From assembly GCA_950097015.1 (NCBI GenBank), contig CATNEN010000041.1, positions 620,001-684,000 on the forward strand: DNA of 64,000 nucleotides, given 5' to 3'. The DNA comes from Macrostomum hystrix. Lineage: Eukaryota; Platyhelminthes; Macrostomidae. Under the pieces are notes generated by a model, which searched no databases, was not told where the DNA came from, and saw only the letters and a list, made by a program, of their open reading frames with translations. Each line of letters begins with the position of its first letter. Position 1 is the stretch's first letter. A program made the position numbers and the translations under genes. Positions 21,501 through 33,857 of this stretch are shown here, one piece after another.

Positions 21501-24500
21501 CTCCCTTACCCTCAGCACCCACCTCACTCCCTATCATCGGCACCCACCACCTCACTCCCTTACCCTCAGCACACACCCCATTCCCTAACATCGGCACAAC
21601 TACCTCACTCCCTTACCCTCAGCACCCACCCCACTCCTACCCTCAGCACCCACCACCACACTCCCTTACCCTCAGCACCCACTCCATTCCCTAAAATCGG
21701 CACCCACCACCTCACTCCATTACACCCAGCTACCGCTACCTCAAAAAATCTTAAGGCATATCGGCAGGCGAGCGACACTCGGCATGCGTGAGCGGCCGGT
21801 CCGGACACCTCTTCACCTTCGGCGACGCCCTGCACGGCAAGCTCGGACCCGTGTCACGCCGCGGCCAGACCAATCAGTACCGGCCGTTTCGCACGGAGGC
21901 TCTTGCCCGATTGCGCGTCCGCCGAGCCGTTTGCGGCACCTTGCTAACCCTGGTGCTGGCGGCGCCGAGGTCGCCGGACGATCCGGAACTGGCTGCTCTG
22001 GTGGCCGCCGAAGGCGAAGTCCCCTTTCTGGCGGACGATCCTCTCGATCCGATTTCGGCGATGAGCCCGCGGCCGCTGTCACGCAACCTGGCGGCAACGA
22101 TGCCCAGCCCGGTTGAGTCAGACGGCCTGTCTGCCACACTGCTGCTGCGCCGGAGCACCCGCTCCCGGATGAAGTACCACGAGTCCAACCGCCAATCGCT
22201 GGGCCCGACTGACAGCGTGGACGGGGGAGGTGCAAATGGTGACCTTGGCAACTTTGCGGCAACCTTTGATCTGCTGCGCCCAGTGAAGCGTAAGTGAGAG
22301 GCATGCACTGCCCACTGAGCCCACCACCCACTGAGCCCAACACCCACTGAGCCCAACACCCACTGAGCCCAACACCCACTGAGCCCAACACCCACTGAGC
22401 CCAACACCCACTGAGCCCACCACCCACTGAGCCCACCACCCACTGAGCCCACCACCCACTGAGCCCAACACCCACTGAGCCCAACACCCACTGAGCCCAA
22501 CACCCACTGAGCCCAACACCCACTGAGCCCACCACCCACTGAGCCCACCACCCACTGAGCCCAACACCCACTGAGCCCAACACCCACTGAGGTGGATCAG
22601 CAATTCAATATTGTTACCCTAGAAGCACTTTCAAATTTTAGACGCGAAAAAATCAACTGCCGAAGAAGAAATAATTCAAACAAAGGTGAGACTAATTTGG
22701 GAAAGGATATCTGAATCTGAATACAGCTTCCGAGAGTCGGGTTTGAGCTGTCAGTCTGGGAATCTGATGCCCGCCCGCAGACCCAGTCGGCAACTGAGTG
22801 CCAGCCCGGCGTCCTTATCGACTCGCCAACTCATGGCGGCAGTGCTAAGGCAGCCGAGCCAGAGACTAGCGACACAGTCGAAGACGGGCCTATACCACCG
22901 CATGTGATGGCCATCACCCAGGTGAGATCAGGGATCGGAGATCAGGGATCGGAGATCAGGGATCGGAGATCAGGGATCGGAGATCAGGGATCGGAGATCA
23001 GGGATCGGAGATCAGGGATCGGAGATCAGGGATCGGAGATCAGGGATCGGAGATCAGGGATCGGAGATCAGGGATCGGAGATCAGGGATCGGAGATCAGG
23101 GATCGGAGATCAGGGATCGGAGATCAGGGATCGGAGATCAGGGATCGGAGATCAGGGATCGGAGATCAGGGATCGGAGATCAGGGATCGGAGATCAGGGA
23201 TCGGAGATCAGGGATCGGAGATCAGGGATCGGAGATCAGGGATCGGAGATCAGGGATCGGAGATCAGGGATCGGAGATCAGGGATCGGAGATCAGGGATC
23301 GGAGATCAGGGATCGGAGATCAGGGATCGGAGATCAGGGATCGGAGATCAGGGATCGGAGATCAGGGATCGGAGATCAGGGATCGGAGATCAGGGATCGG
23401 AGATCAGGGATCGGAGATCAGGGATCGGAGATCAGGGATCGGAGATCAGGGATCGGAGATCAGGGATCGGAGATCAGGGATCGGAGATCAGGGATCGGAG
23501 ATCAGGGATCGGAGATCAGGGATCGGAGATCAGGGATCGGAGATCAGGGATCGGAGATCAGGGATCGGAGATCAGGGATCGGAGATCAGGGATCGGTGAT
23601 CAGGGATCGGAGATCAGGGATCGGAGATCAGGGATCGGAGATCAGGGATCGGAGATCAGGGATCGGAGATCAGGGATCGGAGATCAGGGATCGGAGATCA
23701 GGGATCGGAGATCAGGGATCGGAGATCAGGGATCGGAGATCTAATCTGAAAAATCCAAACTCCAGTTCGACAACCTGCTGGAGCCACCTGGCGAGCTATC
23801 GCCGGACACCGAGGAAGACCAGGCAGCTGAGGCGGAGGTCAAGGAGTTGGTGAAACCGTTGCCAAGAAAGCGAATTGAGACAAAGGTATGCATCTGTATG
23901 GAAAGCAAGCGGCTGAAGCATTAGCCTTTGTCTAATATTAGAAGCACAAAACCGATGTCCAGGTGAAAGTTGCCGACCAAGAGGATGATGCGACCTACGC
24001 CGATTTGACAGCACCGAAGAAGAAGGGCAGCGGAAAACGACGTCGACCTAAGCTGCCGCCGCCGCCGCAGCTGCCGCCGCCGCAGCTGCCTCCGCCCTCT
24101 CAGCAGTTTGCTGCCCAGGTATGAGGGCCGTTTTTACTTGCTGGCACCAAGCAGCGAAGTCACAATGCGCTACCATTCTTGCAGACTCAGAAGCTGCCAC
24201 AGCAGCAGCCTGCTCCAGCAGCATCAGCAGCGGCAGCAGCAGCACCAGCAGCAGTAGCATCGGCGGCGGCAACCCAGGCAAAGCCAGCGAATGCTGCTGG
24301 AACGGAAACGTCGGTGGCAGCAGCGGCGCCGCCAGCGACAGAGGCTCCGCAGCAGACGCCGCCTGCACCGCAGCCGATTGCTGAAGGCACCGCTCCGCCA
24401 GCGGGCCTGGCCAAGGGCGTTGGCTGTGGCCGGGGGCGACGGCAACCTCCGCCAGCATCCGCGACGCCCGTCGAAACAGCCGGAGCTGCCGTATGCGTGG

Positions 24501-24757
24501 ATGCCACCGATGGCCCAGCGACCGACTCGGCTCCTGCCGAGGAAGCGGGTTCGGGCGGCGCGGTGTCCGGTGTCGGCTGCGGCGGTCGTCGGCGCAAACC
24601 GCCGCCCGCGTCGGCCGCCAAGCCGGCGGAGGCTCCGGCTGCATCGGCTACTGCCGAGGGTGGCGAAGCTCCAGCGAGCGCGGAGCAGAACGGCACGGCA
24701 GCGGACAGCGCGGCCCCGAAGTCCGCAGGCGGTAGCCGCTCGTGTCAGATCCTGTAG
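18520..24757 (+). CDS. RPGR: RPGR orthologue, RCC1 propeller with C-terminal CaaX (10 exons, 822 aa)
   Basis: Exons 18520-18550, 19511-19942, 20159-20397, 21106-21295, 21768-22289, 22642-22685, 22781-22921, 23766-23885, 23942-24118, 24185-24757; 2469 nt in frame. Exon 1 is only 31 nt (MTHDLNLDVP) and completes the aspartate of DSGAVFAFGKS, matching the DSGAVFTFGKS of vertebrate RPGR. Residues about 10-370 form RCC1 blades, with motifs FGQNDYGQLGLG, WGESEGGKLGLP, GECGQLGLG and FGDALHGKLG. After the propeller, AAPRSPDDPEL and LSATLLLRRSTRSRM match the conserved RPGR segment following the propeller. The tail is acidic, then Pro/Ala-rich, with a duplicated VGCGxxRRxPPPAS element, and ends SCQIL. 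RPGR regulates protein traffic through the ciliary transition zone. Length and terminal CaaX correspond to the constitutive vertebrate isoform (815 aa, CaaX prenylated); no Glu/Gly ORF15-like exon is present. Intron 7 is a pure 14-bp array. Confidence 0.92.
20030..20146 (+). repeat. 18-bp minisatellite, about 6 copies (RPGR intron 2)
   Basis: Unit ACTGCTCAAACACCAGAG with minor variants, just upstream of the exon 3 acceptor at 20158. The multiple CCAG ends resemble weak acceptors. Confidence 0.85.
20398..21105 (+). other. RPGR intron 3, degenerate repeat remnant
   Basis: The 708-bp intron has no clean array but contains scattered GGAATCCCATC-like elements near 20450-20480, 20590 and 20890-21000, which look like a decayed minisatellite. 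The stretch just before the acceptor is A/T-rich. Confidence 0.4.
21365..21735 (+). repeat. Irregular CTCCCTACCCTCAG-type repeat (RPGR intron 4)
   Basis: Units of roughly 24-30 bp contain CACTCCCTTACCCTCAGCAC. Each is a polypyrimidine tract followed by CAG, that is, a good acceptor consensus, whereas the true acceptor at 21767 (ATATCGGCAG) has a poor tract. Confidence 0.8.
22312..22592 (+). repeat. 17-bp minisatellite, about 16 copies (RPGR intron 5)
   Basis: Unit CCCACTGAGCCCAACAC, with AACAC and CACAC-type variants in blocks. It lies just after the exon 5 donor. Long open frames on the minus strand here are repeat artefacts. Confidence 0.95.
22922..23742 (+). repeat. 14-bp minisatellite, about 58 near-identical copies (RPGR intron 7)
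   Basis: Unit GAGATCAGGGATCG begins at the donor itself (GTGAGATCAGGGATCG). I see essentially one substitution in the array, GGTGATC near 23594. It fills almost the whole intron. Confidence 0.97.
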
Positions 24758-25065
24758 CGAATGCGTCGATTGCGCATGAAGGCTTGGCAAACAATTCGGC
24801 TTCGGTCGGCCGCCAGTTTGTTGACTTAGATCTAAGTAATTTGAAACAGTGGGTAGCCAATCATTAAGAGTCCTGTGCTTGGCTGGTAATCACGTATTGC
24901 CTATGGGGTTGTGGCCATGGGGTTTGAGAGTTGGAGACTCGGACGTTCTCTTTAAGGTCGGGGTTCGTTTCTTGACTCCGCTGTAAGAATTTGTGTTATC
25001 TCTGCATTGCTTCGGTTCACCCAGCTTTTAAATGGGGGATGAGCTGAACTGCTGAAATTATCATA

Positions 25066-25113
25066 GCGAGCATGAGCATGAGCATGAGCATGAGCATGAG
25101 CATGAGCATGAGC
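25066..25113. repeat. GAGCAT hexanucleotide array, about 8 copies
   Basis: Perfect GAGCAT (equivalently ATGAGC) units, downstream of RPGR. Confidence 0.95.
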
Positions 25114-25789
25114 ATTCCCGCAAAATATAACCAATAGAGTTTTGCTTGACTTTGAATTCAAACACATTCCAAAGGCTGTAGTGACTTTTCGGCCTAATGA
25201 CCAGGTGCTGTCATCTATCGATGAGCCCTGCACTAAAGTAAATTACTGCCACGCACTTCGTATCCATGACAACAACGGCAGGGCTGGAATCCCCACCTAT
25301 GTCGTTCTCTTGTGTTCTCTCACCTAGTTTCACATGTCCGCTTGTCCTACTCATTACTAGCTTCTTCAGTAGTGCAGTGTGCGCATTCGCTCCATATTTT
25401 CGCTCACTCTGACGGTCTTGCCGGACTTTCCGTCATTGGAAACAAGATACTTGTGAGTTCTGCGAACTCAAGCGGTGCTGGCGGGCAAATGAATGTTGAA
25501 GCAAGATATTATTGTGATATTTCCGTGAAGAATTCCGACACTTCGAAATCCGTATTATTTACTTTACTGATAATTTAAACTATTTGGTTATTTGCTTTTT
25601 TCATGGCTACGCTTTTTTCTTGTGACAAAAGTGCAAAATAATTTAAAATAATTGTTTTCTGTCAGAAAAATACAACACGATACAATGGCATATAATTCTT
25701 CCCAAAGTGCTGTGCTGTAATTCATAATTCCCGAATTTCAATCGCACGAGCTATTTGGAATTATTTTACACAGACTACTCAGACTGCTG

Positions 25790-28700
25790 GCGCTATCGAT
25801 GCGGTTGGTCCATGATTAATTTAGCCACTACCATACTTCAGAGCCACCGGTTGGTCCATGATTAATTTAGCCACTACCATACTTCAGAGCCACCGGTTGG
25901 TCCATGATTCATTTAGCCACTACCATACTTCAGAGCCACCGGTTGCTCCATGATTCATTTAGCCACTACCATACTTCAGAGCCACCGGTTGGTCCATGAT
26001 TCATTTAGCCACTACCATACTTCAGAGCCACCGGTTGGTCCATGATTCATTTAGCCACTACCATACTTCAGAGCCACCGGTTGCTCCATGATTCATTTAG
26101 CCACTACCATACTTCAGAGCCACCGGTTGCTCCATGATTCATTTAGCCACTACCATACTTCAGAGCCACCGGTTGCTCCATGATTCATTTAGCCACTACC
26201 ATACTTCAGAGCCACCGGTTGCTCCATGATTCATTTAGCCACTACCATACTTCAGAGCCACCGGTTGGTCCATGATTCATTTAGCCACTACCATACTTCA
26301 GAGCCACCGGTTGCTCCATGATTCATTTAGCCACTACCATACTTCAGAGCCACCGGTTGGTCCATGATTCATTTAGCCACTACCATACTTCAGAGCCACC
26401 GGTTGGTCCATGATTCATTTAGCCACTACCATACTTCAGAGCCACCGGTTGCTCCATGATTCATTTAGCCACTACCATACTTCAGAGCCACCGGTTGCTC
26501 CATGATTCATTTAGCCACTACCATACTTCAGAGCCACCGGTTGCTCCATGATTCATTTAGCCACTACCATACTTCAGAGCCACCGGTTGGTCCATGATTC
26601 ATTTAGCCACTACCATACTTCAGAGCCACCGGTTGGTCCATGATTAATTTAGCCACTACCATACTTCAGAGCCACCGGTTGGTCCATGATTCATTTAGCC
26701 ACTACCATACTTCAGAGCCACCGGTTGGTCCATGATTCATTTAGCCACTACCATACTTCAGAGCCACCGGTTGCTCCATGATTCATTTAGCCACTACCAT
26801 ACTTCAGAGCCACCGGTTGGTCCATGATTCATTTAGCCACTACCATACTTCAGAGCCACCGGTTGCTCCATGATTCATTTAGCCACTACCATACTTCAGA
26901 GCCACCGGTTGCTCCATGATTCATTTAGCCACTACCATACTTCAGAGCCACCGGTTGGTCCATGATTCATTTAGCCACTACCATACTTCAGAGCCACCGG
27001 TTGGTCCATGATTCATTTAGCCACTACCATACTTCAGAGCCACCGGTTGGTCCATGATTCATTTAGCCACTACCATACTTCAGAGCCACCGGTTGGTCCA
27101 TGATTCATTTAGCCACTACCATACTTCAGAGCCACCGGTTGCTCCATGATTCATTTAGCCACTACCATACTTCAGAGCCACCGGTTGGTCCATGATTCAT
27201 TTAGCCACTACCATACTTCAGAGCCACCGGTTGGTCCATGATTCATTTAGCCACTACCATACTTCAGAGCCACCGGTTGCTCCATGATTCATTTAGCCAC
27301 TACCATACTTCAGAGCCACCGGTTGCTCCATGATTCATTTAGCCACTACCATACTTCAGAGCCACCGGTTGGTCCATGATTCATTTAGCCACTACCATAC
27401 TTCAGAGCCACCGGTTGGTCCATGATTAATTTAGCCACTACCATACTTCAGAGCCACCGGTTGGTCCATGATTCATTTAGCCACTACCATACTTCAGAGC
27501 CACCGGTTGGTCCATGATTCATTTAGCTACTACCATACTTCAGAGCCACCGGTTGGTCCATGATTCATTTAGCTACTACCATACTTCAGAGCCACCGGTT
27601 GGTCCATGATTCATTTAGCCACTACCATACTTCAGAGCCACCGGTTGGTCCATGATTCATTTAGCCACTACCATACTTCAGAGCCACCGGTTGGTCCATG
27701 ATTCATTTAGCCACTACCATACTTCAGAGCCACCGGTTGGTCCACGATTAATTTAGCCACTACCATACTTCAGAGCCACCGGTTGGTCCATGATTCATTT
27801 AGCCACTACCATACTTCAGAGCCACCGGTTGGTCCATGATTCATTTAGCCACTACCATACTTCAGAGCCACCGGTTGCTCCATGATTCATTTAGCCACTA
27901 CCATACTTCAGAGCCACCGGTTGGTCCATGATTCATTTAGCCACTACCATACTTCAGAGCCACCGGTTGCTCCATGATTCATTTAGCCACTACCATACTT
28001 CAGAGCCACCGGTTGCTCCATGATTAATTTAGCCACTACCATACTTCAGAGCCACCGGTTGGTCCATGATTCATTTAGCCACTACCATACTTCAGAGCCA
28101 CCGGTTGGTCCATGATTCATTTAGCCACTACCATACTTCAGAGCCACCGGTTGCTCCATGATTCATTTAGCCACTACCATACTTCAGAGCCACCGGTTGG
28201 TCCATGATTCATTTAGCCACTACCATACTTCAGAGCCACCGGTTGGTCCATGATTCATTTAGCCACTACCATACTTCAGAGCCACCGGTTGCTCCATGAT
28301 TCATTTAGCCACTACCATACTTCAGAGCCACCGGTTGGTCCATGATTAATTTAGCCACTACCATACTTCAGAGCCACCGGTTGGTCCATGATTCATTTAG
28401 CCACTACCATACTTCAGAGCCACCGGTTGGTCCATGATTCATTTAGCCACTACCATACTTCAGAGCCACCGGTTGGTCCATGATTCATTTAGCCACTACC
28501 ATACTTCAGAGCCACCGGTTGGTCCATGATTCATTTAGCCACTACCATACTTCAGAGCCACCGGTTGGTCCATGATTCATTTAGCCACTACCATACTTCA
28601 GAGCCACCGGTTGGTCCATGATTCATTTAGCCACTACCATACTTCAGAGCCACCGGTTGCTCCATGATTCATTTAGCCACTACCATACTTCAGAGCCACC

Positions 28701-31700
28701 GGTTGCTCCATGATTCATTTAGCCACTACCATACTTCAGAGCCACCGGTTGGTCCATGATTCATTTAGCCACTACCATACTTCAGAGCCACCGGTTGGTC
28801 CATGATTCATTTAGCCACTACCATACTTCAGAGCCACCGGTTGGTCCATGATTCATTTAGCCACTACCATACTTCAGAGCCACCGGTTGGTCCATGATTC
28901 ATTTAGCCACTACCATACTTCAGAGCCACCGGTTGCTCCATGATTCATTTAGCCACTACCATACTTCAGAGCCACCGGTTGCTCCATGATTCATTTAGCC
29001 ACTACCATACTTCAGAGCCACCGGTTGGTCCATGATTCATTTAGCCACTACCATACTTCAGAGCCACCGGTTGGTCCATGATTCATTTAGCCACTACCAT
29101 ACTTCAGAGCCACCGGTTGCTCCATGATTCATTTAGCCACTACCATACTTCAGAGCCACCGGTTGGTCCATGATTCATTTAGCCACTACCATACTTCAGA
29201 GCCACCGGTTGGTCCATGATTCATTTAGCCACTACCATACTTCAGAGCCACCGGTTGCTCCATGATTCATTTAGCTACTACCATACTTCAGAGCCACCGG
29301 TTGCTCCATGATTCATTTAGCCACTACCATACTTCAGAGCCACCGGTTGGTCCATGATTCATTTTGCCACTACCATACTTCAGAGCCACCGGTTGGTCCA
29401 TGATTCATTTAGCCACTACCATACTTCAGAGCCACCGGTTGCTCCATGATTCATTTAGCCACTACCATACTTCAGAGCCACCGGTTGGTCCATGATTCAT
29501 TTAGCCACTACCATACTTCAGAGCCACCGGTTGGTCCATGATTCATTTAGCCACTACCATACTTCAGAGCCACCGGTTGGTCCATGATTCATTTAGCCAC
29601 TACCATACTTCAGAGCCACCGGTTGGTCCATGAGTCATTTAGCCACTACCATACTTCAGAGCCACCGGTTGCTCCATGATTCATTTAGCCACTACCATAC
29701 TTCAGAGCCACCGGTTGGTCCATGATTCATTTAGCCACTACCATACTTCAGAGCCACCGGTTGGTCCATGATTCATTTAGCCACTACCATACTTCAGAGC
29801 CACCGGTTGGTCCATGATTCATTTAGCCACTACCATACTTCAGAGCCACCGGTTGGTCCATGATTCATTTAGCCACTACCATACTTCAGAGCCACCGGTT
29901 GGTCCATGATTCATTTAGCCACTACCATACTTCAGAGCCACCGGTTGGTCCATGATTCATTTAGCCACTACCATACTTCAGAGCCACCGGTTGGTCCATG
30001 ATTCATTTAGCCACTACCATACTTCAGAGCCACCGGTTGGTCCATGATTCATTTAGCCACTACCATACTTCAGAGCCACCGGTTGCTCCATGATTCATTT
30101 AGCCACTACCATACTTCAGAGCCACCGGTTGGTCCATGATTCATTTAGCCACTACCATACTTCAGAGCCACCGGTTGGTCCATGATTAATTTAGCCACTA
30201 CCATACTTCAGAGCCACCGGTTGGTCCATGATTAATTTAGCCACTACCATACTTCAGAGCCACCGGTTGGTCCATGATTCATTTAGCCACTACCATACTT
30301 CAGAGCCACCGGTTGGCTCCATGATTAATTTAGCCACTACCATACTTCAGAGCCACCGGTTGGTCCATGATTAATTTAGCCACTACCATACTTCAGAGCC
30401 ACCGGTTGCTCCATGATTCATTTAGCCACTACCATACTTCAGAGCCACCGGTTGCTCCATGATTCATTTAGCTACTACCATACTTCAGAGCCACCGGTTG
30501 GTCCATGATTCATTTAGCCACTACCATACTTCAGAGCCACCGGTTGCTCCATGATTCATTTAGCCACTACCATACTTCAGAGCCACCGGTTGGTCCATGA
30601 TTCATTTAGCCACTACCATACTTCAGAGCCACCGGTTGCTCCATGATTCATTTAGCCACTACCATACTTCAGAGCCACCGGTTGGTCCATGATTCATTTA
30701 GCCACTACCATAATTCAGAGCCACCGGTTGCTCCATGATTCATTTAGCCACTACCATACTTCAGAGCCACCGGTTGGTCCATGATTCATTTAGCCACTAC
30801 CATAATTCAGAGCCACCGGTTGCTCCATGATTAATTTAGCCACTACCATACTTCAGAGCCACCGGTTGGTCCATGATTCATTTAGCCACTACCATACTTC
30901 AGAGCCACCGGTTGCTCCATGATTCATTTAGCTACTACCATACTTCAGAGCCACCGGTTGCTCCATGATTCATTTAGCCACTACCATACTTCAGAGCCAC
31001 CGGTTGCTCCATGATTCATTTAGCCACTACCATACTTCAGAGCCACCGGTTGCTCCATGATTCATTTAGCCACTACCATACTTCAGAGCCACCGGTTGCT
31101 CCATGATTCATTTAGCTACTACCATACTTCAGAGCCACCGGTTGCTCCATGATTCATTTAGCCACTACCATACTTCAGAGCCACCGGTTGCTCCATGATT
31201 CATTTAGCCACTACCATACTTCAGAGCCACCGGTTGCTCCATGATTCATTTAGCCACTACCATACTTCAGAGCCACCGGTTGGTCCATGATTCATTTAGC
31301 CACTACCATACTTCAGAGCCACCGGTTGCTCCATGATTCATTTAGCCACTACCATACTTCAGAGCCACCGGTTGCTCCATGATTCATTTAGCCACTACCA
31401 TACTTCAGAGCCACCGGTTGCTCCATGATTAATTTAGCCACTACCATACTTCAGAGCCACCGGTTGCTCCATGATTCATTTAGCCACTACCATACTTCAG
31501 AGCCACCGGTTGCTCCATGATTCATTTAGCCACTACAATACTTCAGAGCCACCGGTTGCTCCATGATTCATTTAGCCACTACCATACTTCAGAGCCACCG
31601 GTTGCTCCATGATTCATTTAGCCACTACCATACTTCAGAGCCACCGGTTGCTCCATGATTCATTTAGCCACTACCATACTTCAGAGCCACCGGTTGGTCC

Positions 31701-31928
31701 ATGATTCATTTAGCCACTACCATACTTCAGAGCCACCGGTTGGTCCATGATTCATTTAGCCACTACCATACTTCAGAGCCACCGGTTGGTCCATGATTCA
31801 TTTAGCCACTACCATACTTCAGAGCCACCGGTTGGTCCATGATTCATTTAGCCACTACCATACTTCAGAGCCACCGGTTGGTCCATGATTCATTTAGCCA
31901 CTACCATACTTCAGAGCCACCGGTTGGT
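25790..31928. repeat. 46-bp satellite array, about 133 copies
   Basis: Head-to-tail units of CCGGTTGGTCCATGATTCAT plus TTAGCCACTACCATACTTCA plus GAGCCA. ACCGGT (AgeI) occurs in every unit. Variation is confined to a few sites: TTGGTCC or TTGCTCC, ATTCAT or ATTAAT, and GCCACTACC or GCTACTACC. The TTGCTCC form dominates about 30960-31680 and TTGGTCC the extreme right, so homogenisation is local. One unit near 30304 reads TTGGCTCC and is 47 bp long. The left edge starts with a degenerate unit at about 25790, and the right edge breaks at TTGGTCTAGAG. Confidence 0.98.
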
Positions 31929-31934
31929 CTAGAG

Positions 31935-32223
31935 CTGCTAACGGCAAACTCCGGCCCGCGGGCCTGATGCGGCCCTCCAAGCTCCCATAACCGGCCCTTT
32001 GCCCCTTCCGACACCTAAAACATCCTGCTTCATCTATCCCGTGTCTCATCTATCCCGTGTCTCATCTATCCCGTGTCTCATCTATCATGTGTCTCATCTC
32101 TCCTGTGTTTGATTTCCCCCTGTCATATCTTCTCTGTCTCATATCTATCTCAGATTTCTACAGTGAATGCGGCCCGCTATCGTCTTTTAGGTTCTCTCTT
32201 TGGCCCGCTAGCTAATAAGATTG
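31935..32223. mobile_element. Possible small non-autonomous DNA element with 8-11-bp target duplication
   Basis: The 11-mer TTGGTCTAGAG flanks the stretch at 31924-31934 and 32221-32231. Inside, the left end has GCTAACGGCAAACTCCGGCC, and the reverse complement of the right end has GCTAGCGGGCCAAA, a weak inverted similarity offset by about 10 bp. GCGGCC-rich ends with an 8-bp duplication (GTCTAGAG) would fit a hAT-like element. A 16-bp TCTCATCTATCCCGTG repeat (about four copies from 32040) lies in the middle. No transposase is present. Confidence 0.35.
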
Positions 32224-32766
32224 GTCTAGAGGTCCGAAGGCTCTAGGGTGTCAAAGCTGTGGCGGGTGCAGAGCGTGGCCGGACACTAGCTGCAAGCTGG
32301 CTTCCTCCTCCTGAGTTTCTCGATCTCCGCTCTCCATCGCGGGGGCAGTCGCTCTCACCCAAGCGAACCTTTTGTTCTGAAAAAGCAGCGTAGCAGAAAA
32401 TTTTCTATCCAGTTTTTTGCCTTGCTTCACCGAGATTATTGTCGACTGCGGGACTGGAAACTCTAACAAATGAGCTTTTGAGCACAGCTCTGAGTTCAGA
32501 GATGTCAGTACGTAGCACTCAGATTAAACAATAACTTTGCTGCCAGTCTGTTGTTAAGTGGAGCTCAAACTCAGAAAGTCTTTCTAATGGATAAGTTGTG
32601 GAAAAATAAAGATGGACTTCTACGCGAGAGAGTAGCCAGAAAATGCATTGGGGCTGTGAATGAAATTTAACATACTCGAAGTAGCAGCATTTCTAAACAT
32701 CTGCAATAAATGTTTAACTAAAGCTTTTTTAAACTGGAATACTGCTGACAATGAGAGTTTAGTGTG

Positions 32767-33857
32767 TGTTGTCGGAGGGAGGGTTCAGTGTGTGTCGGAG
32801 GGAGGGTTCAGTGTGTGTCGGAGGGAGGGTTCAGTGTGTGTCGGAGGGAGGGTTCAGTGTGTGTCGGAGGGAGGGTTCAGTGTGTGTCGGAGGGAGGGTT
32901 CAGTGTGTGTCGGAGGGAGGGTTCAGTGTGTGTCGGAGGGAGGGTTCAGTGTGTGTCGGAGGGAGGGTTCAGTGTGTGTCGGAGGGAGGGTTCAGTGTGT
33001 GTCGGAGGGAGGGTTCAGTGTGTGTCGGAGGGAGGGTTCAGTGTGTGTCGGAGGGAGGGTTCAGTGTGTGTCGGAGGGAGGGTTCAGTGTGTGTCGGAGG
33101 GAGGGTTCAGTGTGTGTCGGAGGGAGGGTTCAGTGTCTTTCGGAGGGAGGGTTCAGTGTGTGTCGGAGGGAGGGTTCAGTGTGTGTCGGAGGGAGGGTTC
33201 AGTGTGTGTCGGAGGGAGGGTTCAGTGTGTGTCGGAGGGAGGGTTCAGTGTCTTTCGGAGGGAGGGTTCAGTGTGTGTCGGAGGGAGGGTTAAGTGTGTG
33301 TCGGAGGGAGGGTTCAGTGTGTGTCGGAGGGAGGGTTCAGTGTGTGTCGGAGGGAGGGTTCAGTGTGTGTCGGAGGGAGGGTTAAGTGTGTGTCGGAGGG
33401 AGGGTTCAGTGTGTGTCGGAGGGTCAGTGTGTCGGAGGAGGGTTCAGTGTGTGTCGGAGGGAGGGTTCAGTGTGTGTCGGAGGGAGGGTTCAGTGTGTGT
33501 CGGAGGGAGGGTTCAGTGTCTTTCGGAGGGAGGGTTCAGTGTGTGTCGGAGGGAGGGTTCAGTGTGTGTCGGAGGGAGGGTTCAGTGTGTGTCGGAGGGA
33601 GGGTTCAGTGTGTGTCGGAGGGAGGGTTCAGTGTGTGTCGGAGGGAGGGTTCAGTGTGTGTCGGAGGGAGGGTTCAGTGTGTGTCGGAGGGAGGGTTCAG
33701 TGTGTGTCGGAGGGAGGGTTCAGTGTGTGTCGGAGGGAGGGTTCAGTGTGTGTCGGAGGGAGGGTTCAGTGTGTGTCGGAGGGAGGGTTCAGTGTGTGTC
33801 GGAGGGAGGGTTCAGTGTGTGTCGGAGGGAGGGTTCAGTGTGTGTCGGAGGGAGGGT
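32767..33857. repeat. 22-bp minisatellite, about 49 copies
   Basis: Unit GTTCAGTGTGTGTCGGAGGG plus two bases. Variants are GTCTTTCGG, a TTAAGTG form, and one deleted unit near 33422-33440. Since 22 is not a multiple of 3, three units cycle through all frames, which explains long open frames in every plus-strand frame; none is a gene. Confidence 0.97.

Noticed and set aside
22904-23853. 231- and 85-codon frames with a 14-residue repeat
   Set aside because: Pure translation of the 14-bp array in RPGR intron 7.
24048-24790. Long minus-strand Ala/Leu-rich frames
   Set aside because: Antisense shadows of the GC-rich last exons of RPGR.
25142-25578. Two short frames downstream of RPGR
   Set aside because: No domain, no splice context; likely chance frames in the RPGR 3' flank.
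25790-31928. CRISPR-like array
   Set aside because: Units are contiguous with no unique spacers and the genome is eukaryotic.
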